NCBI RefSeq assembly: GCF_000377645.1
Contig: NZ_KB898497.1
Coordinates: 1-39,418 of the forward strand
Direction of reading: 5' to 3'
DNA: 39,418 bases
Origin: Thiomonas sp. FB-6
Lineage (GTDB): Bacteria > Pseudomonadota > Gammaproteobacteria > Burkholderiales > Burkholderiaceae_C
In this document: positions 26,147 to 33,941 of the stretch, piece after piece
Layout of the letters: every line of letters begins with the position of its first letter
How positions within the stretch are numbered: position 1 is the stretch's first letter
Translations under genes and position numbers: made by a program
Notes under the pieces: generated by a model
Told to the model about the DNA's origin: nothing
Databases searched by the model: none
Seen by the model: only the letters and a program-made list of their open reading frames with translations

Positions 26147-27318
26147 AGCGAGGCGTCGCGGCGCCCGGCGAGGATCTTGCGGCCCAGGCTGTGGCGGTGC
26201 ACCTCGCTGGGGCCGTCGTAGATGCGGAAGGCCCGCAGGTCGGCGAAGATGCGCGCCACCACGCTCTCGCCCGTCACCCCCTGGCCGCCGAGGATCTGCA
26301 CGCAGCGGTCGACCACCCGCCATTCGGCCTCGGAACAGACCACCTTGGCGCGGCTGGACTCGAAATTCGCGCGCTCGCCGCGGTCCAGAAGCCAGGCGGT
26401 GTGCCAGATGTGCAGGCGCGCGGTGTGCAGGTCCATCTCGTTGTCGGCCAGCATGAAACCCACGCCCTGGTGCTCGCCCAGCGGGCGCCCGAAGGCCTGG
26501 CGCCGGCGCGCGTAGGCCAGCGCCTCGTCGTGCGCGCGCCGCGCCTGTCCCAGCCAGCGCATGCAATGGGTCAGGCGCGCCGGCGCCAGGCGCACCTGCG
26601 CGTAGCGCATGCCCTGCCCCAGCTCGCCCAGCACGTCGGCCTCGCTGACGCGCAGGCCGCCCAGGCGCACCACGCCATGGCCCCCGGTGAAGCAGGAATC
26701 CATCGCGTCCATGGTGCGCAGCACCTCGATGCCCGGGCGGTCCATCTCGCACAGGAACATGGTCGCCGAGCCGTCCTCCATGCGCGCCATGACGATGCCC
26801 AGGCCCGCGCCCCGGGCACCGGTGATGAACCACTTGATCCCGTCGATCACCCAGCCGTCGCCGTCGCGCCGGGCGGTCGTGGACAGCATCGACGGATCGG
26901 AGCCGGCCCCAGGCGGCGGTTCGGTCATGCAAAAGCACGAGCGCAGCCTGCCCTGCACCATCGGCGCCAGCCAGCGTTGCTTCTGCGCCGGGGTGGCCAC
27001 CGCTTCCAGCAGATGCATGTTGCCCTCGTCGGGCGCGTGCACGTTCAGCGCCGTCGGGCCCAGCGAAGAGTAGCCGGCCTCCTCCAGCACGACCGCCTTG
27101 GCCACGTGGCTCAGGCCCATGCCGCCGAACTCGGGCGAAGCCTGCGGGGTGAGCAGCCCGGCGCCGCGCGCCAGGGCCACGAGTTCGTCACGCAGGTCCT
27201 CGGAAGGGCCGTGCGCGCCGTAGCGCGGGTCGCCCTCGAAGGGGAGGATCTGTTCGGCGATGAAGCGCCGTACGCGCAGCTGCAACTCCTGCAACTCGGG
27301 GGAAAGGCTGAAGTCCAT
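26134..27318 (-). CDS. Acyl-CoA dehydrogenase family protein (ACAD10/11-like)
   Basis: This is a 394-residue flavoprotein of the acyl-CoA dehydrogenase superfamily. It has the N-terminal helical domain (SPEFGGMGLSHVAKAVVLEEAGYS), FAD-binding MTEPPPGAGSDP and WVIDGIKWFITGA, and the C-terminal helical domain with RRQAFGRPLGEHQGVGFMLADNEM and QILGGQGVTGESVVARIFADLRAFRIYDGPSEVHRHSL. At the usual base position it has Asp in YDGPSEVH, as in ACAD10/11-type enzymes, instead of the Glu of medium-chain enzymes. The start is the ATG at 27318; the upstream ATG at 27366 adds 16 residues of atypical sequence. The substrate, probably an acyl-CoA, is unknown. No beta-oxidation partners adjoin it. Confidence 0.9.
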   Translation of the reverse strand: MDFSLSPELQELQLRVRRFIAEQILPFEGDPRYGAHGPSEDLRDELVALARGAGLLTPQASPEFGGMGLSHVAKAVVLEEAGYSSLGPTALNVHAPDEGNMHLLEAVATPAQKQRWLAPMVQGRLRSCFCMTEPPPGAGSDPSMLSTTARRDGDGWVIDGIKWFITGARGAGLGIVMARMEDGSATMFLCEMDRPGIEVLRTMDAMDSCFTGGHGVVRLGGLRVSEADVLGELGQGMRYAQVRLAPARLTHCMRWLGQARRAHDEALAYARRRQAFGRPLGEHQGVGFMLADNEMDLHTARLHIWHTAWLLDRGERANFESSRAKVVCSEAEWRVVDRCVQILGGQGVTGESVVARIFADLRAFRIYDGPSEVHRHSLGRKILAGRRDASLRQG

Positions 27319-27383
27319 GGTCGGGGCGGCACGCGGAGTCGGACACTGGACACCCATGGTACGCAAGCGCGCGGGTGTGCAGG

Positions 27384-27395
27384 CACAATGCCCGC
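27384..27395 (+). promoter_or_regulatory. -10-like box directly upstream of the DnaQ-Cho gene
   Basis: CACAAT at 27384-27389 lies 6 bases before the ATG at 27396, with no ribosome site between. This spacing predicts a leaderless mRNA. No strong -35 was found. Confidence 0.4.
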
Positions 27396-28838
27396 ATGCT
27401 CCCGAGTTACCTGCTGCTCGACCTGGAAACCACCGGCGGCGACCCGGTGCGCGACCGCATCACCGAGATCGCCGCCATCCGCTTCGACGGCGGCCGGGAG
27501 ACGGCGCGCTGGCAAAGCCTGGTCGACCCTGGACGCCCGATTCCCCCCTTCATCCAGCGCCTGACCGGGATCAGCGACGCCATGGTGGCCGGCGCTCCCG
27601 CCTTCGAACAACTGCTCGACACCCTGCTGCCGCTGCTGGAAGGCGCGGTGCTGGTGGCGCACAACGTGCGCTTCGACCACGGATTCCTGAAAAACGCGCT
27701 GGCGCGCGCCGGCGTCGAGCCGCGTCTGCGCACCCTGTGCACGGTGCGCCTGTCGCGGCGCCTGGAGCCCCAGCATTCCGGCCACGGGCTGGACGCCATC
27801 ATGCGCCGCCACGGCCTGGTCAACCCGGCCCGCCATCGCGCGCTGGGCGACGTGCTGGTGCTGCGCGACTGGCTCGAGCGCATGCGCGAGCTGCATGGCG
27901 AGGCCGCGCTGGCCGCGCACGCGCAGGCGCTGCTGCAGGCCGCCGCCAGCCTTCCGCCCCAGCTGCGCACCGACGTCTCCACGCTGCCCGAAGGCCCCGG
28001 CGTGTACCTGTTCCACGGCGAGGGCGAGATCCCGCTGTACATCGGCAAGAGCGTCAACCTGCGCCGGCGCGTGCTGTCGCATTTCCAGGCCGACCACCGC
28101 GACGCCCGCGAGACGCGCCTGAGCCAGGAGCTGCGCCGCGTGGAGGTGCGCGAGACCGCCGGCGAGCTGGGCGCGCTGCTGCTCGAGGCCCGGCTGGTCA
28201 AGCAGCTGCAGCCGCTGTTCAACCGCAAGCTGCGGCGCGACAACCAGCTTTGCAGCTGGCGCCTGGCCGCGGATCCGGCGCAGCGCCCGCTGCTCACGCT
28301 GGTGCGCGGCGAGGAACTCGATCCCGAGGTTGTGCCCAGCCTGTACGGCACCTACCGCAGCCGGCGCCAGGCGCTGCAGTCGCTGCGCGACCTGGCCGAC
28401 GCGCAGGGCCTGTGCCAGCGCCTGCTCGGCCTGGAAAGCGGCACCGGGCGCTGCTTCGCGCATCAGCTGGGCCGCTGCCGCGGCGCCTGCTGCGGCGAGG
28501 AGAGCCCGCAGCGCCACGCCTTGCGCGTGCAGGCCGCGCTGGCCTCCGAGCGCCTGCGCGCGTGGCCCTGGAGCGGCCCCGTGGGCCTGCGCGAGGTCTC
28601 GGACGACGGCCAGCGCAGCGACCTGCACGTGTTCGACCAATGGCGCCACCTCGGCACCGTGCACGACGAGGCCGAGCTGGAGGACCTGCTGCGCGAGCGC
28701 CGGGCCGGCGCGGGCTTCGGCTTCGACCTCGACACCTATCGGCTGCTGCTGGCGCACCTGGCCAGGCCCGGCCGCGCGCAGCCGCTGCCGCTGCGCGCGG
28801 CGCGGGCGGATCCTGCAGGGATCGGCGAGCCGGCCTAG
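27396..28838 (+). CDS. Fusion of DnaQ-type 3'-5' exonuclease and UvrC-like (Cho) GIY-YIG endonuclease
   Basis: This is a 480-residue DNA-repair nuclease with two domains. Residues 1-165 form a DEDDh exonuclease with Asp9 and Glu11 (LLDLETTGGD), Asp94 (VRFDHGFL), and His147 and Asp152 (HRALGDV). Residues about 197-275 form a GIY-YIG domain (GPGVYLFHGEGEIPLYIGKS, Tyr204, YIG 215-217, catalytic Glu265 in LLLEARLVKQLQP). The rest, with RSRRQALQSLRDLADAQGLC and the Cys-rich CFAHQLGRCRGACCGEE, matches Cho/UvrC N-terminal homologues. This architecture is known in proteobacteria and is thought to couple incision and end trimming in nucleotide excision repair. The start is the ATG at 27396, directly after a -10-like box. 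Confidence 0.93.
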   Translation: MLPSYLLLDLETTGGDPVRDRITEIAAIRFDGGRETARWQSLVDPGRPIPPFIQRLTGISDAMVAGAPAFEQLLDTLLPLLEGAVLVAHNVRFDHGFLKNALARAGVEPRLRTLCTVRLSRRLEPQHSGHGLDAIMRRHGLVNPARHRALGDVLVLRDWLERMRELHGEAALAAHAQALLQAAASLPPQLRTDVSTLPEGPGVYLFHGEGEIPLYIGKSVNLRRRVLSHFQADHRDARETRLSQELRRVEVRETAGELGALLLEARLVKQLQPLFNRKLRRDNQLCSWRLAADPAQRPLLTLVRGEELDPEVVPSLYGTYRSRRQALQSLRDLADAQGLCQRLLGLESGTGRCFAHQLGRCRGACCGEESPQRHALRVQAALASERLRAWPWSGPVGLREVSDDGQRSDLHVFDQWRHLGTVHDEAELEDLLRERRAGAGFGFDLDTYRLLLAHLARPGRAQPLPLRAARADPAGIGEPA

Positions 28839-28858
28839 GATTTCCCCGGATGCACACC

Positions 28859-28882
28859 GCAGGGCACTGGACCCTGCATTTT
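28859..28882 (+). terminator. Candidate intrinsic terminator after the DnaQ-Cho gene
   Basis: A 6-bp stem GCAGGG/CCCTGC with a 7-base loop is followed by ATTTT. It lies 20 bases after the stop at 28838 and before the ribosome site of the next gene, so it could also act as a 5'-leader structure. Confidence 0.5.
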
Positions 28883-28896
28883 CCCGGGAGGACTTC

Positions 28897-29637
28897 ATGA
28901 GCTTGCGAATGCGTGACCTGCGCGGACAGGTCGCGGTGATCACCGGCGCGTCCAGCGGCATCGGCGCCGCGGCGGCGCGCGCACTGCACGCCGAGGGCGT
29001 GCGCGTGGTGCTGGCGGCGCGCAGCCGCGAACGCATCGAGGCCCTGGCGAGCGAACTGGGCGAAGGTGCGCTGGCCCTGCCCACCGACGTCGGCGACGCC
29101 GCACAGGTGGGCGCCTTGTTCGACACCGTCCAGCAGCGCTTCGGCGGCCTCGACCTGTTGTTCAACAACGCGGGCGTGGGCTACCACGGCGCATTCGAGC
29201 ACGGCAAGGTCGAGGAGTGGAAGGCCACCATCGACGCCAACCTCTGGGGCGTTCTGCATTGCACGCGGGCGGCGATTCCCCTGCTGCACGGACGCCCCGG
29301 GGCGATGATCAGCACCGTCTCCAGCGTCGGCGGGCGCCGCGGCATCGAAGGCTGGGCCGTCTACAACGCCACCAAGTTCGCGGTGGTGGGCCTGCACGAC
29401 GCGCTGCGCAAGGAACTCGGCGGCGAAGGCATCCGCGTGTCGCTGATCGAGCCGGGCGCCGTCTACACCGAGTGGGGGCACAACGTGCCGGCGGAACAGA
29501 TGAAGGCGCGGCGCGACTCCATCCAGGCGCTGCATGCCGAGGACATCGCGCAGGCGCTGCTGTGGGCCTTCGCGCAGCCGCCGCACGTCAACGCCGTGGA
29601 GTCGCTGATCCTGCCCACGCGCCAGGTCAGTCCCTGA
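28897..29637 (+). CDS. Short-chain dehydrogenase/reductase (SDR)
   Basis: This 246-residue classical SDR oxidoreductase has the nucleotide motif TGASSGIG (residues 16-23), NNAG (about 90-93), and a catalytic Ser followed by YNATK with Tyr156 and Lys160. An Arg-rich start of strand 2 (LAARSRERI) suggests preference for NADP(H). EPGAVYTEW near residue 187 is the usual PG motif. The ribosome site GGGAGG precedes the ATG at 28897. The final 11 bases overlap the end of the convergent prpR. The substrate is unknown; position next to the propionate locus is probably coincidental since the gene is on the opposite side of prpR. Confidence 0.92.
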   Translation: MSLRMRDLRGQVAVITGASSGIGAAAARALHAEGVRVVLAARSRERIEALASELGEGALALPTDVGDAAQVGALFDTVQQRFGGLDLLFNNAGVGYHGAFEHGKVEEWKATIDANLWGVLHCTRAAIPLLHGRPGAMISTVSSVGGRRGIEGWAVYNATKFAVVGLHDALRKELGGEGIRVSLIEPGAVYTEWGHNVPAEQMKARRDSIQALHAEDIAQALLWAFAQPPHVNAVESLILPTRQVSP

Positions 29638-31678
29638 GGCGAGCGCCGGCGGCGCCCGCGCGCAGCTTGCGCCACAGCGTGCTGCGCGCGATGCCCAGGC
29701 GCTCGCAGGCCAGCGCCTGGTTGCCCCCGCATTCGGCCAGCGTGCGCTCGATGAGCTCACGCTCGGATTCGGCGCGACGGCCCGCCAGCGTGCCGGCGCC
29801 CGCGACGGGATGCCCGGCGGCCACCGGCGCGCTGCGCGCGGTGTCGGCGGGCGACGCGGCGGTGCCCGCCCCAGGGGACGGCAGCGGCGCGCGGCGCGCC
29901 AACTCCGGCAGCCACTCGGCCAGCGCGACGGCGTCGGCGCCCGCCGGGTCGTGGCCGGCGGCGCCCGCCACGCGCTCGCACAGGTTCTCCAGTTCGCGCA
30001 CGTTGCCGGGCCAGTCGTAGTCGGCGGCCTGGGCGATCAGGCGCAGCAGTTCGCGCAGCAGGGGGGCGCGCGAGGTGTCCGGCGCATGTGCGCGCTCCAG
30101 CGCCCGCTCCAGCAGGTGCGCGCACAGCGCCGGCAGATCCTCGCGGCGCTCGCGCAGGCTGGGAAGCTCCAGGCGCAGGATGTTGATGCGGTAGTAGAGG
30201 TCGCGCCGGAACAGCCCGGCCTCGATGCGCTCGGCCAGGTCCCGGTGCGTGGCGGCGATCACGCGCACGTCCACCGGCGTGGGCTCGGTGGCGCCCACGC
30301 GCAGGATCTCCCGCTCCTGCAGCACGCGCAGCAGCCGGGTCTGCAGCGACACCGGCATGTCGCCGATCTCGTCCAGGAACAGCGTGCCGGTATGGGCGGC
30401 CTCGAACAACCCGGCCTTGCCTGCCTTGCGCGCGCCGGTGAAGGCGCCCTCCTCGTAGCCGAACAGTTCGCTTTCCAGCAGCGACTCGGGGAAGGCCGCG
30501 CAATTGATGGCCACGAAAGGCTGCGCGCGGCGCCGGCTGGCCGCGTGCAGGCCCTGCGCGAACAGTTCCTTGCCGGTTCCGCTGTCGCCCACCAGCAGCA
30601 CGGTGGCCTCGCTGTGCGCGAAGCGTTCGGCCTGCGCCAGCGCACGGCGCATCGCCGCGGACTGGCCGACCAGGTCCGACAGGCGCCAGCGCGTGCCGGT
30701 CGGCGCCGGCCGCGCGCGCGCGCGCAGGCTGCGGTCCACGCGCTGGATCGCGGCAGGGTCCTGGCAGGTCAGCACGGCCCCGGTGCGCAGGCCGCGCTCG
30801 ACGATGGGACTGCGGCTGATCACCAGGGTCTGCGCGCCGAAGCGCACGATGTCCTCGGCCTGCTCGACGCCGTCGCGCAGGGTGCGCGCCAGCGTGAACT
30901 CCGGCGCCACGTCGCCCAGCACGCGCCCCAGCAACTGCGCGCGGCTGCGCCCGAGCAGGCGCTGCATGGGCGGGTTCACGGCCTCGATGCGCTCGGCCTC
31001 GTCGACCGCCACCACGCCGTCGCGCAATTGCTCCAGGATGGTGTTCAGGCGTTCGCGCTTGGCCGAGGCCAGCCGGGAGGCACGGGCAATTTCCACGGCG
31101 TCGTCGATGGCCGCGCGAACCGCGTCGTGGGAATACAGCAGGATGCCCCGCATGCCGGCCTGCTCGGCCAGGTCCAGCACCATGCCGGGAGCCACCACCA
31201 CGTCGATGCCCTCCTCGCGCAGGGACTCGACGCACGCGGCCGCCTGCGCCTCGCTGCGGTAGCTGCGCTGGGTCACCTGCAAGCCGAAGCCGCGGCTGAA
31301 CTGCTCCACCTCGGCGCTGATGGCCCCGAAGCTGACCAGGGCGATGCGCGGCGACAGCTCGCGCGCGCGCGCCAGCGCATGCATGAGGTCGAATCCGCCG
31401 ACCTTGACCATGACCACCGGCAGATCGCAATGGCTGCGCAGGAATTCGCCGTGCAGGCCGGCGGCCACCAGCACGTCCACTCGTTCGACGGCGCGCTGCG
31501 CCTCGATCTCTACCAGCGCCTCGTCGAAACCCCGGTCGACCACGTCGACGCGGGCACGCCGCGCGTACTCGGGAGCCACCTCGAGCAGCAACTGCTTCAG
31601 CCGCAGGAAGCCGATGGCCAGGATGCGCGGCGGCGCCTCTGCGGCGGCGGCGGACGGGGTGGACGGATGCTCGGCCAT
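29627..31678 (-). CDS. prpR: Propionate catabolism sigma-54-dependent activator PrpR
   Basis: This 683-residue enhancer-binding protein is expected to sense 2-methylcitrate and activate the prp operon with sigma-54 RNA polymerase. The N-terminal PrpR_N sensor is at about residues 18-190 ([36 protein letters not shown]), followed by a PAS-like region (about 205-310, [24 protein letters not shown]). The AAA+ domain has Walker A GDSGTGKE (364-371) and the sigma-54 contact loop GAFTGA (411-416), with LFLDEIGDM as Walker B. The Fis-type HTH at the C-terminus reads [22 protein letters not shown]. The ATG at 31678 is chosen over a start at 31945, which would extend across the promoter region into prpB. 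It is divergent from prpB. Confidence 0.95.
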   Translation of the reverse strand: MAEHPSTPSAAAAEAPPRILAIGFLRLKQLLLEVAPEYARRARVDVVDRGFDEALVEIEAQRAVERVDVLVAAGLHGEFLRSHCDLPVVMVKVGGFDLMHALARARELSPRIALVSFGAISAEVEQFSRGFGLQVTQRSYRSEAQAAACVESLREEGIDVVVAPGMVLDLAEQAGMRGILLYSHDAVRAAIDDAVEIARASRLASAKRERLNTILEQLRDGVVAVDEAERIEAVNPPMQRLLGRSRAQLLGRVLGDVAPEFTLARTLRDGVEQAEDIVRFGAQTLVISRSPIVERGLRTGAVLTCQDPAAIQRVDRSLRARARPAPTGTRWRLSDLVGQSAAMRRALAQAERFAHSEATVLLVGDSGTGKELFAQGLHAASRRRAQPFVAINCAAFPESLLESELFGYEEGAFTGARKAGKAGLFEAAHTGTLFLDEIGDMPVSLQTRLLRVLQEREILRVGATEPTPVDVRVIAATHRDLAERIEAGLFRRDLYYRINILRLELPSLRERREDLPALCAHLLERALERAHAPDTSRAPLLRELLRLIAQAADYDWPGNVRELENLCERVAGAAGHDPAGADAVALAEWLPELARRAPLPSPGAGTAASPADTARSAPVAAGHPVAGAGTLAGRRAESERELIERTLAECGGNQALACERLGIARSTLWRKLRAGAAGARLRD

Positions 31679-31697
31679 GGCGCAAGATGAGAGGCTC

Positions 31698-31766
31698 GGG
31701 TTGCAGGATTGGAACATGTATTTCACTTTTGCAACAGCCCGCATCCGGCGAATCGTCGTGCAACCC
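31698..31766. promoter_or_regulatory. Candidate PrpR upstream activating sites
   Basis: Three TTGCA-centred sites lie 47-115 bases upstream of the sigma-54 promoter: GGGTTGCA (31698-31705), the palindrome TTGCAA (31729-31734) and TGCAACCC (31759-31766). The outer two are perfect inverted complements, and the three centres are about 29 bases apart. Spacing and position suit an enhancer for PrpR; binding is inferred. Confidence 0.55.
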
Positions 31767-31812
31767 AGGCTTTCCCGTGGAAATTCCAGGGCTTGCGCGC
31801 AGACCCACGCGG

Positions 31813-31827
31813 TGGCACGCTCCTTGC
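31813..31827 (+). promoter_or_regulatory. Sigma-54 (-24/-12) promoter of the prp operon
   Basis: TGGCACG-CTCC-TTGC matches the sigma-54 consensus at every core position, with the -24 GG (31814-31815) and -12 GC (31826-31827) exactly 12 bases apart. It lies 39 bases upstream of the prpB ATG and downstream of the TTGCA sites. Confidence 0.9.
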
Positions 31828-31865
31828 GATCGCTGCCCCGTAGCCCCCACAACTTGCCCCTTGCC

Positions 31866-32753
31866 ATGAAATCTCCAGGATCCCTGTTTCGCGCCGCGCT
31901 GGCCGAGGAAAGCCCGCTGCAGGTCATCGGCGCCATCAACGCCAACCACGCGCTGCTGGCCCAGCGCGCCGGCTACCGCGCGATCTACCTGTCCGGCGGC
32001 GGGGTCGCCGCCGGCTCGCTGGGTATGCCCGACCTGGGCATCAACACCCTGGACGACGTGCTCACCGACGTGCGGCGCATCACCGACGTGTGCGAACTGC
32101 CGCTGATGGTGGACATCGACACCGGCTTCGGCCCCAGCGCCTTCAACATCGCGCGCACGATCAAGGGCCTGATCAAGTTCGGTGCCGCCGCCTGCCACAT
32201 CGAGGACCAGGTGGGCGCGAAGCGCTGCGGCCACCGCCCCGGCAAGGAAATCGTGTCCTCCGAGGAAATGGCCGACCGCGTGAAGGCCGCGGCGGACGCG
32301 CGCACCGACGCGCAGTTCTTCCTGCTGGCGCGCACCGACGCCATCGCGGTGGAAGGCGTGGAGCGCGCCATCGAGCGCGCGCGCGCCTGCGTCGAGGCCG
32401 GCGCCGACGGCATCTTCGCCGAGGCGGTGCCCGACCTGGCCACCTACCGGCGCTTCGTCGACGAGCTGAAGGTGCCGGTGCTGGCCAACATCACCGAATT
32501 CGGCAAGACCCCGCTGTTCACGCTGGACGAACTGCGCACGGCCGGCGTGGCCATCGCGCTGTACCCGCTGTCGGCCTTCCGCGCCATGAACAAGGCCGCC
32601 GAGAACGTGTACCAGAGCATCCGCCGCGACGGCACCCAGCGCGCGGTGCTGGACACCATGCAGACCCGCGACGAGCTGTACGACCGCATCGGCTACCACC
32701 GCTACGAGCAAAGCCTGGACCAGATGTTCGCCGGCCGCCGCAACCCCCAATGA
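31866..32753 (+). CDS. prpB: 2-Methylisocitrate lyase
   Basis: This 295-residue cytosolic enzyme of the 2-methylcitrate cycle splits 2-methylisocitrate into pyruvate and succinate. It belongs to the isocitrate-lyase/PEP-mutase family. The catalytic signature KRCGH has its Cys at 121, and the Mg-binding acids are Asp83 and Asp85 in [27 protein letters not shown] at the N-terminus and [19 protein letters not shown] near the end are characteristic of PrpB as opposed to AceA. The ATG at 31866 is 39 bases after the sigma-54 promoter. It is first in the prpBC-acnD-prpF operon. Confidence 0.97.
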   Translation: MKSPGSLFRAALAEESPLQVIGAINANHALLAQRAGYRAIYLSGGGVAAGSLGMPDLGINTLDDVLTDVRRITDVCELPLMVDIDTGFGPSAFNIARTIKGLIKFGAAACHIEDQVGAKRCGHRPGKEIVSSEEMADRVKAAADARTDAQFFLLARTDAIAVEGVERAIERARACVEAGADGIFAEAVPDLATYRRFVDELKVPVLANITEFGKTPLFTLDELRTAGVAIALYPLSAFRAMNKAAENVYQSIRRDGTQRAVLDTMQTRDELYDRIGYHRYEQSLDQMFAGRRNPQ

Positions 32754-32776
32754 TCCGTACCCAGGAGCGCCCAAGC

Positions 32777-33931
32777 ATGTCCGAGACCACCACCCCGGGC
32801 TTCAAGCCCAAGAAGTCCGTCGCCCTGTCGGGTACCGTCGCCGGCAACACCGCCATCTGCACCGTCGGGCGTACCGGCAACGACCTGCACTACCGCGGCT
32901 ACGACATCCTGGACCTGGCCGAGACCTGCGAGTTCGAGGAGATTGCCTTCCTGCTGGTGCACGGCAAGCTGCCCGGCGCGGCCGAACTCGGCGCCTACAA
33001 GACCAAGCTGCGCGCGCTGCGCGGCCTGCCGCAGGCGCTGCGCCAGGCGCTGGAGGCGCTGCCTGCGTCCAGCCATCCGATGGACGTGATGCGCACGGCC
33101 GTGTCGGTGCTGGGCTGCCTGCTGCCCGAGAAGGACGACCACAACCTGCCCGGCGCGCGCGACATCGCCGACCGCCTGATGGCCAGCCTGGGCTCGGCGC
33201 TGCTGTACTGGTACCACTTCAGCCACAACGGCCGGCGCATCGAGGTGGAGACCGACGACGACTCCATCGGCGGGCATTTCCTGCACCTGCTGCACGGCCG
33301 GCGCCCGAACGAGCTGTGGGTGCGCGCGATGCACACCTCGCTGATCCTGTACGCCGAGCACGAGTTCAACGCCTCCACCTTCACCTCGCGCGTGGTCGCC
33401 GGCACCGGCTCGGACATGTACTCGGCCATCGCCGGGGGCATCGGCGCGCTGCGCGGCCCGAAGCACGGCGGCGCCAACGAGGTGGCCTTCGAGGTGCAAG
33501 GCCGCTACGCCGGCCCCGACGAGGCCGAGGCCGACATCCGCCGGCGCGTCGAGAACAAGGAGGTGGTGATCGGCTTCGGCCACCCGGTCTACACGGTCAG
33601 CGACCCGCGCAACAAGGTGATCAAGGCGGTGGCCCGGCGCCTGGGCGAGGACCAGCGCGACCTGCGCCTGTTCGCGATCGCCGAGCGCCTGGAAAGCGTG
33701 ATGTGGGACATCAAGAAGATGTTCCCCAACCTGGACTGGTTCTCCGCCGTGAGCTACCACCTGATGGGCGTGCCCACCGCCATGTTCACGCCGCTGTTCG
33801 TGATCTCGCGCACCTCGGGCTGGGCCGCGCACGTGATCGAGCAGCGCCAGGACGGCAAGATCATCCGCCCCAGCGCCAACTACGTGGGCCCCGAGGACCA
33901 GAGCTTCGTGCCGCTGGCCAAGCGTTCCTGA
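32777..33931 (+). CDS. prpC: 2-Methylcitrate synthase
   Basis: This 384-residue member of the citrate synthase family condenses propionyl-CoA with oxaloacetate to 2-methylcitrate. Catalytic residues are His230 (GPKHGGANE), His269 (VIGFGHPVY) and Asp320 ([14 protein letters not shown]). The N-terminal [18 protein letters not shown] and the short length favour PrpC rather than the larger GltA-type citrate synthase. It starts 23 bases after prpB and ends 10 bases before acnD. The call as methylcitrate synthase rests mainly on the operon, which is unambiguous. Confidence 0.97.
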   Translation: MSETTTPGFKPKKSVALSGTVAGNTAICTVGRTGNDLHYRGYDILDLAETCEFEEIAFLLVHGKLPGAAELGAYKTKLRALRGLPQALRQALEALPASSHPMDVMRTAVSVLGCLLPEKDDHNLPGARDIADRLMASLGSALLYWYHFSHNGRRIEVETDDDSIGGHFLHLLHGRRPNELWVRAMHTSLILYAEHEFNASTFTSRVVAGTGSDMYSAIAGGIGALRGPKHGGANEVAFEVQGRYAGPDEAEADIRRRVENKEVVIGFGHPVYTVSDPRNKVIKAVARRLGEDQRDLRLFAIAERLESVMWDIKKMFPNLDWFSAVSYHLMGVPTAMFTPLFVISRTSGWAAHVIEQRQDGKIIRPSANYVGPEDQSFVPLAKRS

Positions 33932-33941
33932 GCCGATCCCC

